DNA of 55,078 nucleotides from JAXGPP01 sp964436865 (lineage in GTDB: Bacteria; Planctomycetota; Planctomycetia; Pirellulales; Thermoguttaceae): assembly GCA_964436865.1 (NCBI GenBank), contig CAYTFK010000009.1, forward strand, positions 1-55,078. The letters run 5' to 3'. How positions within the stretch are numbered: position 1 is the stretch's first letter; every line of letters starts with the position of its first letter. The notes under the pieces are model-generated. The model was not told the DNA's origin and ran no database searches. It saw only the letters and a list, made by a program, of their open reading frames with translations. A program made the translations under genes and the position numbers. Positions 1 through 8,628 of the stretch are shown here, in pieces.

Positions 1-455
1 TGGTCCTTCATGCGCTCGGTGATTGCTGCCTTGTCGCCGTCGCGGAAGAACCAGTCGTTGGTTTGGGCGTGCCACACGAGCGTATGGCCGTGGATGCCGA
101 CATTGTTATCCGCACACCACTGCACCAGGGCGTCAGGCCGCTCGAACCTCCACGAATCCTGGCTGGGGTGAATCAGGCCCGGCTTCATGCAGTTTTCCGG
201 CGTCACAACATTGAAGTGTCCCTTCACGAGGCAAAGTTCCTCTTCGGAGTATCTGCCCGGCAGGTCTCCCGCCATGCCGATGAGGAAGTAATCCTCGTAG
301 GCATCTTTGATCGTCGGGCGGTGCTGATCCGGCCGGGCGACGCGATCTCCATCTTCGGCGCGCGGCAAAGGACCGACCTCCTGTGCGAAAATACCCGGCA
401 CCATCACCAGGAGTGCAACCGTGCAGCCTGCGAGGCCTAGCATCCAGCATTTCAT
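1..455 (-). CDS. GH10 endo-1,4-beta-xylanase, N-terminal part (cut by window edge)
   Basis: The reading frame opens at an ATG at 455 and runs off the left edge, so only the first ~151 residues are visible. A GGAAG Shine-Dalgarno lies about 6 nt upstream. Residues 1-25 form a signal peptide (hydrophobic stretch ending near IFAQ). Two GH10 hallmarks follow: FNVVTPENCMKPG at ~81-93 and HGHTLVWHAQTNDWFF at ~122-137, the substrate-binding HTLVWH motif of family 10 xylanases. The catalytic glutamates would lie beyond the edge and cannot be checked. The family is known to cleave internal beta-1,4-xylosidic bonds. A secreted xylanase fits the GH120-type beta-xylosidase further right. Confidence 0.88.
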   Translation of the reverse strand, partial: MKCWMLGLAGCTVALLVMVPGIFAQEVGPLPRAEDGDRVARPDQHRPTIKDAYEDYFLIGMAGDLPGRYSEEELCLVKGHFNVVTPENCMKPGLIHPSQDSWRFERPDALVQWCADNNVGIHGHTLVWHAQTNDWFFRDGDKAAITERMKD

Positions 456-531
456 GTCTTACTTCCGGCGTAATCGTCGGCCTGTGAGGAAACAATCCCA
501 ATGATATACCCGCCGCCAAATGCCCGGTGCC

Positions 532-2037
532 TCACGCAATTTCCGGTACCACGTACGGGGCGCGGTAGTCGCGACGCGAAAGGCGGTTGGCCTCTTCGGC
601 GCGATCGCCGACAAACTCCTCGGCGCTGGCGTCCATCGTCAGCCAGGGACCGAGCGTCGCGGGCGTCTTGGCCAGGTCAATGCCGTTGGCCGCCAGGTGG
701 CGTTGGAATCGCTCCAGCGCGTCTGACAGCACCGCATGGCCTGAAGCCGCTTCCCCCAAGGCCTCCCTGGTCGATGCTTCGCCGAGGCGATAGGAGACAT
801 TGGCCATGTGGCACAACGCGGCCGAGCGGTGCCCCTCCTGAATCTCGGCGTTCAAGTCGCCGATTTTCCGGCTCCGCACAGCCTCGATGAAGTTCTCCTG
901 ATGGGCGCTCTCTTGCTTTTCACGGGGCCGGCGGTCGGCAAATGCCGTGATCCTCTGCCCGTCGCGGTCGAAGGCGGCGACCGTACCGCCCCCCTCCATG
1001 AAATACCCGCCCTCACATTGCACGATGATACCCGTGGTCAGCGAACGGAACGTGTCCACCTTCTTCGACCCGGGCTTCTCCGGCAGGTTTCTCACTTCAC
1101 ACAGAACTGGCGCCGGTTCGCAGTCCAGCATCGCGATCTGCGTGTTGGGCGTCTCTCCATCATCGTCGAAGGCGAACCGTCCGCCGAGGCTTATTGCCCG
1201 GCGCGGCAGGCCCGGATTGCCGAGAAACATTCGGCAGCGATCGAGGTAGTGCACGCCGTTGTTGCCGATCTCGCCGTTACCCGTCGGCCAGACCCAGTGC
1301 CAGTCGTAATGGAACACCTGTCGCATCAGCGGCGTCTTGGGAGCCGGGCCCAGCCACTGGTCGTAGTCGACCGAAGGCGGCACCGGTTGCGGTCCGTCCA
1401 CCTTGCCGATCCCTTCCCGTCGCCGATAGACGACGGCGTGGGCGTATTGGATCTTGCCCAGTTGCCCGCTCCGGACGAACTCCACGGCCTGTGCGAGCGC
1501 ATCCAGAGAGCGGGCTTGCGTGCCGACCTGCACGATCCGGTTATGCTTCCGCGCGGCTGCCACCATCTGCCGGCCTTCCCAGATGTTGTAAGACGCCGGC
1601 TTCTCGACATACACATCCTTTCCCGCCTGGCAGGCCCAGACCGTCGCCAGGGCGTGCCAGTGATTGGGGGTGGCGATGAACACCGCGTCGATGTCATCGG
1701 CATCGAAGACTTGCCGCATGTCGGCGTACGGCTTGACCCGCTGGTTCCAGCCGGCAAACCGCTCCATCTCCCGGCCGAGAATCGCCTTGTCGACGTCGCA
1801 TAGCGCGACGATCCGCACGCCGCCCACCTTGCGCAGTAGATCGATGAGCTGCCGGCCGCGGGCCCCAACCCCCGGACCGCCGAGTTCCCCCAGGCCGATC
1901 ATCGCCACCCGGATGTCGCCGTTTGCGCCCACCGGCTGGTCTGCCGGCGCGGCCGTGCTGCGGCGGCCGGGTAAGCTCAACGCCACACCGCCGGCCAACG
2001 AGGTTCGCAGGAAATCTCTTCGCGTGAATCGAGACAT
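532..2037 (-). CDS. Gfo/Idh/MocA family oxidoreductase with Tat-type signal
   Basis: 501 residues. The start at 2037 is chosen because AGGAGAGACCG precedes it and the protein then opens with MSRFTRRDFLRTSLAGG, a twin-arginine-type leader; the frame is open 105 codons further upstream but that stretch has no family similarity. The Rossmann fold begins around residue 40 (VAMIGLGELGGPG), and EKPASYNIWEGRQM is the family's EKP signature. The C-terminal half is the alpha/beta substrate domain (DYDQWLGPAPKTP, WHWVWPTGNGEIGNNGVHYLD), typical of planctomycete secreted Gfo/Idh proteins. It is probably an NAD(P)-dependent sugar or polyol oxidoreductase in the periplasm; the substrate is unknown. Its stop is 77 nt from the start of the GH10 gene on the same strand, so the two may be co-transcribed. 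Confidence 0.9.
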   Translation of the reverse strand: MSRFTRRDFLRTSLAGGVALSLPGRRSTAAPADQPVGANGDIRVAMIGLGELGGPGVGARGRQLIDLLRKVGGVRIVALCDVDKAILGREMERFAGWNQRVKPYADMRQVFDADDIDAVFIATPNHWHALATVWACQAGKDVYVEKPASYNIWEGRQMVAAARKHNRIVQVGTQARSLDALAQAVEFVRSGQLGKIQYAHAVVYRRREGIGKVDGPQPVPPSVDYDQWLGPAPKTPLMRQVFHYDWHWVWPTGNGEIGNNGVHYLDRCRMFLGNPGLPRRAISLGGRFAFDDDGETPNTQIAMLDCEPAPVLCEVRNLPEKPGSKKVDTFRSLTTGIIVQCEGGYFMEGGGTVAAFDRDGQRITAFADRRPREKQESAHQENFIEAVRSRKIGDLNAEIQEGHRSAALCHMANVSYRLGEASTREALGEAASGHAVLSDALERFQRHLAANGIDLAKTPATLGPWLTMDASAEEFVGDRAEEANRLSRRDYRAPYVVPEIA

Positions 2038-2442
2038 CGGTCTCTCCTGTTCAATACAGCCAGCGGTTCCGATCGAGGTCGACGCGACCATTTTACGGAC
2101 CTCCGACCGGAGTGTGCAACGCGGGCGGGCGCCAAAAAGCCTGAAGTCGCCGGCACTTGCGAAAAATGCCCGCTCCCCCCAAGATTTCCTCTTGCGATTT
2201 AGGCCACGCATACTATACAGTAGTCCATACACGGGTGTCCGCAGAGCCGCGCACTTTCGCGCCGGTATCCTCAAGAGCCCGTCGCTGGGTTGCTCTCCAA
2301 ACGGGCGTCCCTTCGACGGGCTCTTTTTGTTTGTATCGATTAGGATTTTCACGCCATGTCTTCAGATCGTCGCAAGGTTGTTGCACACGCCATCCCGCCG
2401 CGCTACAATCGCGCGTACACCGCCCGCTTGAAGGAGCCGGAT
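2038..2442 (+). other. Divergent intergenic region with candidate leader
   Basis: 405 bp between the divergent Gfo/Idh and DUF6067 genes, with no convincing gene. It must hold promoters for both directions. A weak sigma70-like pair on the plus strand is TTGCGA (2192-2197) and TATACA (2214-2219), spaced 16 nt. A perfect inverted repeat followed by T residues lies downstream of it and is listed separately. Confidence 0.4.
2273..2329 (+). terminator. Perfect 12-bp hairpin plus T run in the leader of the DUF6067 gene
   Basis: AAGAGCCCGTCG (2273-2284) is exactly complementary to CGACGGGCTCTT (2314-2325), with a 29-nt loop and a T-rich tail directly after. This has the form of an intrinsic terminator on the plus strand. 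There is no plus-strand gene before it, so it would act as an attenuator for the gene starting at 2443 or end a short RNA. The long loop lowers confidence. Confidence 0.45.
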
Positions 2443-3477
2443 ATGATCGTCATGGGTAGAGCACATCGCGCCCCGCATGCACAACGGCCTCACCCTCGCA
2501 GTCTGCTGGGCTGCTGCCTGGTGGTGATTGCGGTCGGCTTTCCTGGGCCGCTGGCCGCGGAATTACCCGAGCTGATCGCGCCCTGGACGCCCGTCACGGT
2601 GAAGGCCGATTCGTCGGGCGTCGCGGTCGAGGTGTGGGGCCGCTCGCACCGGTTCGCCAACACCGCACTGCCGGACTCGATCATCGCCTTGGGTGGAGAA
2701 CTCCTTGCCTCGCCCGTTCGGCTGGTTGGGCAGGTGAGCGGCAAGCCGATCGCGTGGAAGCGGGGCGGCAACTTCGTGTTTCATGCCGACTCGGCGCAGG
2801 CGGTAGTCACCGGCTGGCAGTCGGGCGAGGATCTGATCGTCAACACGACCACGCGGATCGAATTCGACGGCATGATGCGCGTCGAGGCGGTCGTGCTGCC
2901 GCAGTACAAGACGACGCCCAAGCTCGAGCAACTGTGGCTCGAGGTGCCGCTGAAACGGCAGCGCACCAGCCTCTTCCACTATTTCCCGGGCCGCTGGGGC
3001 AGCGCGAAGAATAGCGGCCAGTTGCCCGAAATGGGTCTCGTTCTCCCCTTCAAGCCGTTCGTCTGGCTGGGACAGGAGGACGCTGGATTGGGCTGGTTTG
3101 CCGAGTCGGACGAGGGCTGGCAGCCACACTCGGCCGATGGCGCGATCGAGATCATCATGGAAGAAGACACGGTCTTGCTTCGCATGCGCCTCCTCGACTC
3201 GGCGGTGCGGTTGCCCGTCACGTTCACGTTCGGTTTCCAGGCAACCCCTGTGAAACCGTGGCCCAAGGATTTTCACGAGTGGCGGATCTGGCACGTGCCG
3301 GAACTGGGCGTTGGCTCGACGCTCCCGGTTCCCAAAGAGTGGTGGCTCTGCCACCGCGCGTTCCCCGACCGCAACCCGACCGCAACCCGACCGCCACGCT
3401 CGACCGCGCCGCAAAGCTGGGCGTCAAGACCGCCGTATTCCACGAAGATTGGGCGCCGATCCAGAACTACCCGATGA
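2443..3477 (+). CDS. DUF6067/GH123-like glycosidase, N-terminal part (frameshifted gene)
   Basis: The start at 2443 follows AAGGAG at 2431-2436. A signal peptide occupies about residues 20-42 (LLGCCLVVIAVGF then PGPLAA). The following beta-rich domain has the run FKPFVWLGQEDAGLGWFAES, typical of DUF6067 glycoside-hydrolase-like proteins of Planctomycetes. The frame is genuine until about 3386 and then reads nonsense to a stop at 3477. The rest of the protein continues in another frame from about 3387. Deleting one copy of an 11-nt tandem repeat at 3365-3386 gives one uninterrupted 695-residue protein. The gene is therefore either recently broken or mis-assembled. The substrate is unknown. Confidence 0.75.
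   Translation: MIVMGRAHRAPHAQRPHPRSLLGCCLVVIAVGFPGPLAAELPELIAPWTPVTVKADSSGVAVEVWGRSHRFANTALPDSIIALGGELLASPVRLVGQVSGKPIAWKRGGNFVFHADSAQAVVTGWQSGEDLIVNTTTRIEFDGMMRVEAVVLPQYKTTPKLEQLWLEVPLKRQRTSLFHYFPGRWGSAKNSGQLPEMGLVLPFKPFVWLGQEDAGLGWFAESDEGWQPHSADGAIEIIMEEDTVLLRMRLLDSAVRLPVTFTFGFQATPVKPWPKDFHEWRIWHVPELGVGSTLPVPKEWWLCHRAFPDRNPTATRPPRSTAPQSWASRPPYSTKIGRRSRTTR
3365..3394 (+). repeat. 11-nt tandem duplication causing a frameshift
   Basis: CCGACCGCAAC occurs twice head to tail (3365-3375, 3376-3386), followed by a partial third copy CCGACCGC (3387-3394). Removing 11 nt moves the upstream frame exactly onto the downstream frame and gives the smooth junction DRNPTATLDRAAKLG. It could be a slippage mutation or an assembly error. 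Confidence 0.85.
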
Positions 3478-4541
3478 CGACCCCCGAGGCGGAGTTCAAG
3501 GCCATCGTCGACGCCTGCCACCAGCGCGGGATGAAAGTGCTCGTCTATCACGGCTATGAGTTTTCGCCGCTGGCGCCAGAGTGGGCCGAGTTGCACGATG
3601 AAATACTGGTGAAGGATGCCGCCGGCCAGATTACCCCCGGCTGGTATCGGCATCCTGAACAGCGTGATTTCAAAGTCTGCTACAAGAGCGTCTGGGCCGA
3701 CCGGTTGGCCGACGGCATCGCCGAGGCGCGCAAGCGTTACGGCTACGACGGCCTGTATCTCGATGGCACGGTCGTGCCCTGGCCCTGCGCGAACGAGCGG
3801 CACGGGTGCGGCTACCGCGCCACCGATGGCAGTCTCCGCCCCACCTATCCGATCTTCGGCGTGCGGCGTTTCATGCGCCGGCTCTACGGGATGTTCCATC
3901 CGCAGGGTGGCCTGATCAGCGCGCACCAGAGCACCTGCTGCGTGACGCCGACCCTGTCGCTGGCCGACGCGTATTGGGATGGTGAACAATTTGCGGCCGG
4001 TGAACTGTCGGGCGATCCGCTGAAGAACCTTCCGCTGGACGCCTTTCGGGCGGAGTTCATGGGCCGCAATCTCGGTGTGCCGTGCGAGTTCCTCGCCTAC
4101 GAGCGGCCGCCGCAATGGACCTACGACCAGGCGCTGGCCGTTTCCCTGCTGCACGACGTCCGGGTCCGCCCCTGCGGACTGGCTGCATTGGAGAAGGTCT
4201 CGCCCATCTGGGATGTCATGAGCCGCTTCGAGGTCGGCGAGGCCCAGTGGCATCCCTACTGGGAATCGCAGCCCATGGCGACCGCCCAGCCCGACGCGGT
4301 GCGTGTGAGCTTGTACTCACATCCGGCCGCCGCCGGCCAGACGGGCCGCGTGCTCGCAGTCGTCTCGAACCTGTCTGCCGACCAGGGTGTTACGGCGCAG
4401 GTCGCATTGGACCTTGCGCGAATTGCCGTGGAGCCCAAGAACCCAAAGGATGCGTTGAGCGGCGAGACGTTGACGTATTCCGACGGTCGGCTGACGGTCC
4501 CGCTGGAGCCGATGCGTATGCGGCTGGTGTGGGTGGAATAG
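3387..4541 (+). CDS. DUF6067/GH123-like glycosidase, C-terminal part (frameshifted gene)
   Basis: This is the downstream portion of the gene beginning at 2443. No natural start is expected at 3387; that coordinate marks where the frame resumes after the 11-nt duplication. It encodes the TIM-barrel-like catalytic region: AAKLGVKTAVFHEDWAPIQ, then MKVLVYHGYEFSPLAPEW, RYGYDGLYLDGT and a C-terminal beta domain ending LEPMRMRLVWVE. The HEDW, GYE and YDGLYLDG segments are conserved in DUF6067 proteins. Acidic residues in LYLDGT or HEDW could be catalytic, but this is inference. A GH16 gene follows 62 nt downstream, so the two may share a transcript. Confidence 0.75.
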   Translation, partial: PTATLDRAAKLGVKTAVFHEDWAPIQNYPMTTPEAEFKAIVDACHQRGMKVLVYHGYEFSPLAPEWAELHDEILVKDAAGQITPGWYRHPEQRDFKVCYKSVWADRLADGIAEARKRYGYDGLYLDGTVVPWPCANERHGCGYRATDGSLRPTYPIFGVRRFMRRLYGMFHPQGGLISAHQSTCCVTPTLSLADAYWDGEQFAAGELSGDPLKNLPLDAFRAEFMGRNLGVPCEFLAYERPPQWTYDQALAVSLLHDVRVRPCGLAALEKVSPIWDVMSRFEVGEAQWHPYWESQPMATAQPDAVRVSLYSHPAAAGQTGRVLAVVSNLSADQGVTAQVALDLARIAVEPKNPKDALSGETLTYSDGRLTVPLEPMRMRLVWVE

Positions 4542-4603
4542 CGGCCCTGGCGGTTACCTCGCGTACTCGCACAGTCACGAACTGAGAATCACAGGAGTAT
4601 CAC

Positions 4604-5401
4604 ATGCAATCGGACGTCAAACCCATCGGCGCTGCCATGGCGGTGTTGGTCCTGGGAGTGTTCGCCTTACCAGCGCACAGTCAGACACCCGGAGACCAGG
4701 ACATCCTTCCCAACGCGCCCGAAGGAAAGGGCTGGCAACTGGCCTGGCACGACGAGTTCGACGGCGCGCAGTTAGACGAAAGCAAGTGGATCTACCGCCA
4801 GGAGGGGCGGCGGCGCGACGGCTGGTGGAGTCGCGAAGCGGTCAGCCTGGATGGTGAAGGCCATCTGCGGATGAGCACCTTCAAAGACGGCGACAAGTAC
4901 ATCGACGCCTGCATCGCCACGCAAGGCAAGTTCGAGCATGCCTTCGGCTACTACGTGGCCCGCATTCAGCTCCACGAGCAACTCGGCCACTGGCCGGCCT
5001 TCTGGCTCACCTGCGACGGCGTTCGCAAGATCGGCGATGGCGGTCGCGACGGATCGGAGATCGACATCATGGAGAAGCCCTGGCTCGACGAGCGGCTCAA
5101 TCATGCCATCCACTGGGACTATGGGCAGCCAAACAGCTCGGCGGGCATCCACGCGAAGGTGCCGGGCGTCATGGAGGGCTGGCACACGTTCAGCGTCCTC
5201 TGGACTCCCGAGGAGTACGTCTTCTACGTCGACGGAAAGGAAACCTGGCGCACCACGGCCGGTGGAGTCTGCCAGGTGCCGGTCTACCTCCTCATCAGCG
5301 ATGAAATCGGCAAGTGGGCGGGCGACATCGCCGAGGCGAAACTGCCCGACAAGTTCCTCGTGGACTATGTTCGCGTGTACGACCTGGTTGAGAAGAAGTA
5401 G
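4604..5401 (+). CDS. Secreted GH16 family glycoside hydrolase
   Basis: 265 residues, preceded by ACAGGAG. A signal peptide covers about residues 1-26 (AMAVLVLGVFALPAHSQ). The single domain opens with WQLAWHDEFDGAQLDESKW, typical of GH16. The active-site motif SEIDIMEKP places the nucleophile at E152, the assisting D154 and the acid/base at E157. WHTFSVLWTPEEYVFYVDGK and a C-terminal VDYVRVYD complete the jelly roll. The family includes laminarinases, agarases, carrageenases and xyloglucan-active enzymes; the sequence alone does not choose between them. The length is that of a catalytic domain with no carbohydrate-binding module. Confidence 0.92.
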   Translation: MQSDVKPIGAAMAVLVLGVFALPAHSQTPGDQDILPNAPEGKGWQLAWHDEFDGAQLDESKWIYRQEGRRRDGWWSREAVSLDGEGHLRMSTFKDGDKYIDACIATQGKFEHAFGYYVARIQLHEQLGHWPAFWLTCDGVRKIGDGGRDGSEIDIMEKPWLDERLNHAIHWDYGQPNSSAGIHAKVPGVMEGWHTFSVLWTPEEYVFYVDGKETWRTTAGGVCQVPVYLLISDEIGKWAGDIAEAKLPDKFLVDYVRVYDLVEKK

Positions 5402-5457
5402 ACGGCGGAGCAAAAACGGGCGTCTGGCCCCAGCCGGAAACGAAAGAGGATACTCTG

Positions 5458-8400
5458 ATGAAAGCATCCCTTGGTCTTGCGATCAGCACTTGGCTCCTGC
5501 TATCCGGCCTGGCGGTCGCGGCGGAACCGGTTGTCTGGAACTTCGATCACCAGCGCGAGATTACCGGGACGAACAACCTGGTGCCTGGCCAGGTGGCCCA
5601 TTCGCACGTCTCGGGCCAGACGGCCTGGGATCCATACGTGTCGCTGCGCGTGCCCACCGATGGAATCGACGCCCGGCAGCACTCGTGGCTGACGGTGCGG
5701 CTGTACTCGTCCGAGGAGGCCGATCTGCTCGACATCTACTATGAGAGTCCCGACAAGCGGTGGTGCCTCGGCGGCAAGCTGCCGATTGCCAAGGGCTGGG
5801 CCACCTACCGCATGGACCTCAACAAGAATCGCTGGCGTGAAACGACCGCCGGCGCCGAGTCTCGCCAGTGGGGCGGACCGAGCCGCCGCGTGAGCTCGTT
5901 GCGGATCGATCCGGGCAACCAGGCCGAGCGCTGGATCGCAATCGACTACGTGCGACTGGAAACGCCCGGCCCCGATCTTGAGGAAGGCGTCACTGTTGAG
6001 CCACTCGGCACGGCCCGGCTGACCGCGCTTCGCGTGCCGCCCACTGCCCAGGCCGGCACGACGATTGAGGCGGTGGCGACGCTCGATGTCGCGCCGGCCC
6101 CAGAGATGAAGACGGCCACGCTCTATCTGCGTCTGCGGCGGGGCAATACCTTTCTGCGCGTGATTGAAGAGCCGATCATGCTTGACCGGCCCCAGGTGGA
6201 GATTCGCGGTCGACTGCCGGTCTCCGCCTATTGGTATCCCGGTCCGGCGACCGTCGAAGTGGGCTGCTATGAGTTGGATCTCGGGCCGCAGGCTGCTGCC
6301 GCAACCGCCACGGTTCAGATCGAAAGCGATCGCGTCGGACAGGTCAAGCCGCCCGTGGCCGAGCTTCGCCGCCTGGGAGGCGATGCGGCAATCTTTGTCG
6401 ACGGCAAACCGTTGGCAGGATACGCCTACGTGGGACACTTGAGCCAGGACGCCAGCTATCACCGCGAGGTGGCCGAGGCCGGAATCCATCTCTATGCCGA
6501 CTGGGTCGGTCCGTCGCACGACGGCGACCTGGGCCATGTGGCCGCCGATCGCTACGACTACAGTGAGTTCGACCGCTATTTCGCGACCGTCCTCGATGCC
6601 GACCCCGAGGCCCATTTCCTCCCGCATATCAGCGTGACCGGCGCGCGATGGTGGCAGGAGGCGCATCCCCACGAGATGTGCCAGTTTGCCGATGGGAGCA
6701 AAGGGCGGACGTCGTTCGCCTCGGAGCTCTGGCGCCGCGAGATCGGCGAGGATCTTCGCCGGTTGATTGCCTATCTTAGGCGGGCTCCCTATGCCGACCG
6801 CATCCTGGGCTACATGTTCTACAACGGCTACACGGCCGAATGGCAGATGTGGGGCACCTGGCAGGAGTCGCGCGACGACTACAGCCAGCCGGCCCTGCGG
6901 GCGTTCCGCGATTTTATCGCCAAACGATACCGGACCGATGCCGACCTTCAGGCCGCATGGCGCGATCCCCAGGTGACGCTGGCTACCGCCGAGATGCCCG
7001 CCTGGGAGAAGCGGCGGCCGGGCGGACCGCGAGTCCTTCGCGATCCGCAGACGGAACGCCAGGCGGTCGACTTCTACGAATTCATCTCCAACATGGACGC
7101 CGACGCCCTGCTCTACATCGCTCGCATCGTGCGCGAAGCGACCGAGGGAAAGGCCCTCGTAGGCACTTACTACGGGTACCTCACTGCGCACGGGATCAAT
7201 CAGCAGGATTCGGGCCATCTGGCCGCCCGCCGCGTGTTCGACTCCCCCGACATCGATTTCCTGATGAGCCCACCCAACTACTGGTACCGCAAGCCGGGCG
7301 AAGCCTGCACTTTCATGTCGGCCACCGATTCCTTCCGCCTCCGTGGCAAGCTGTGGCTCGATGAATCGGATCACCGCACGCATCTGACCGATCCGGGTGC
7401 AGGCTACGGCCGCGCGGAAAATATGCACGAAACGCTCGGCGTGTTCTGGCGGGAGTTCGCCGAGACGCTCACCAAGCGGGCTGCCGTGAGCTGGTTCGAC
7501 ATGAGCGGCGGCTGGTTCTCCGATCCGGAGATCCTTGCCGCACTGGGGAAGGGCCAGCGGATTGCGACGGAAAGCCTGCCGCGGCGGCAGCCCTTCACCG
7601 CCGAGATCGGTGTGTTCGTCGATCCGCACAGTTTCTACTGGATGCGGCCCACCATGGCCAACGCCGCCCTGGATCTGCACCAGGTGGTCACCTTGCCGCA
7701 GTCCGGCGCGCCGTGGGACTTCTGTCTCGTGGACGATATGGCCGATCCCCGCCTGCCCGACTACAAGCTGTACGTGTTTCTGAATGCCTTCTACGTCGAT
7801 CCGGCCCGGCGCGAGGCGATCCACGCCCGGCTGGCCCGTAACGGCGCCACGGCGGTGTTTCTCTACGCTCCCGGCTATCTCGGCCCAGAGGGGGAGTCGC
7901 TGGCGAACATGCAAGCGCTCACCGGGATCCGCATTGCCCGCGATGATGGCGAAGTCCATCCACAGATCCTACTCGAAGCGGCCGATCCGCTGGCCCAAGG
8001 TCTTCCAGCCAGCCAACCGCTGGGCGATCCGCGTCTCGTGGTGTCGCCTGTCTTCTATGCCGACGACGCCGAGGCGCGAATTGCAGCCCGGTTGACCGAG
8101 AGTCGCCGCCCGGGCCTGGTCGTGAAGAATGCCGCCGGCTGGACGAGCATCTACTCGTCAGCGATGCCCCTGGCACCGGGCTTGATGCGGAACATCGCCC
8201 GCTCGGCCGGAGTCCACGTGTGGCTGGAGAGCGACGACGCGCTCTACACCGACGGCCAGTTCGCCGGGATCCATGCCGCTGCCGACGGCGTGAAGACGTT
8301 GCACCTTCCCGGCGATTTCGATGTGTTCGAAGCCGTTTCCGGCAAGCGATTGGCCACCGGCGTCCGGGAAATCAGCGTTCCCATGAAACGTGCCGAGACT

Positions 8401-8591
8401 GTCCTGTTGCGGCTGGAGAAGAGANNNNNNNNNNNNNNNNNNNNNNNNNNNNNNNNNNNNNNNNNNNNNNNNNNNNNNNNNNNNNNNNNNNNNNNNNNNN
8501 NNNNNNNNNNNNNNNNNNNNNNNNAATCAGCGTTCCCATGAAACGTGCCGAGACTGTCCTGTTGCGGCTGGAGAAGAGAGCGGGCAAGTGA
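5458..8591 (+). CDS. GH42-like beta-galactosidase-type hydrolase (interrupted by assembly gap)
   Basis: The frame runs from ATG 5458 to 8424, where the N gap begins. After collapsing the duplicated 55 nt it continues at 8580 as A-G-K-stop, giving a 992-residue protein. A signal peptide (residues 1-21) is followed by a beta-sandwich region to about residue 330, a clan GH-A barrel to about 700, and an alpha/beta region (VFVDPHSFYWM, VTLPQSGAPWDFCLVDD) resembling the GH42 trimerisation domain. Candidate catalytic residues are E461 (NGYTAEWQMWG) and E636 (KLWLDESDHR), in the order expected for GH42. Many planctomycete paralogues are annotated beta-galactosidase, but the substrate may differ. It is probably in one operon with the genes on either side. 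Confidence 0.8.
8370..8424 (+). repeat. Left copy of 55-nt duplicated gap flank
   Basis: These 55 nt are identical to 8525-8579. The copies sit exactly at the edges of the N run, as expected when two contigs that share a k-mer overlap are joined with a fixed gap. This is an assembly feature, not biology. Confidence 0.95.
8425..8524. other. Assembly gap of 100 N
   Basis: Exactly 100 N, a placeholder length. The identical 55-nt flanks mean the true gap length is probably minus 55: the contigs overlap. Merging them restores the reading frame of the GH42-like gene to its stop at 8591. Confidence 0.97.
8525..8579 (+). repeat. Right copy of 55-nt duplicated gap flank
   Basis: Identical to 8370-8424; only one copy is expected in the real chromosome. 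Confidence 0.95.
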
Positions 8592-8628
8592 CACCCGTGG
8601 TGACACAGACACGATTTAAAGGACATGA

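Noticed and set aside
133..519. A 128-codon minus-strand frame at the left edge
   Set aside because: The neighbouring frame from 455 encodes clear GH10 motifs; this one is a shadow.
2038..2352. A longer N-terminus for the Gfo/Idh protein
   Set aside because: The extra 105 codons have no similarity to the family and hide the twin-arginine leader that follows a good ribosome site at 2037.
5500..7959. An 819-codon open frame on the minus strand
   Set aside because: It is antisense to the GH42-like gene, which has a signal peptide and conserved motifs; the antisense translation shows no family features and is expected in GC-rich DNA.
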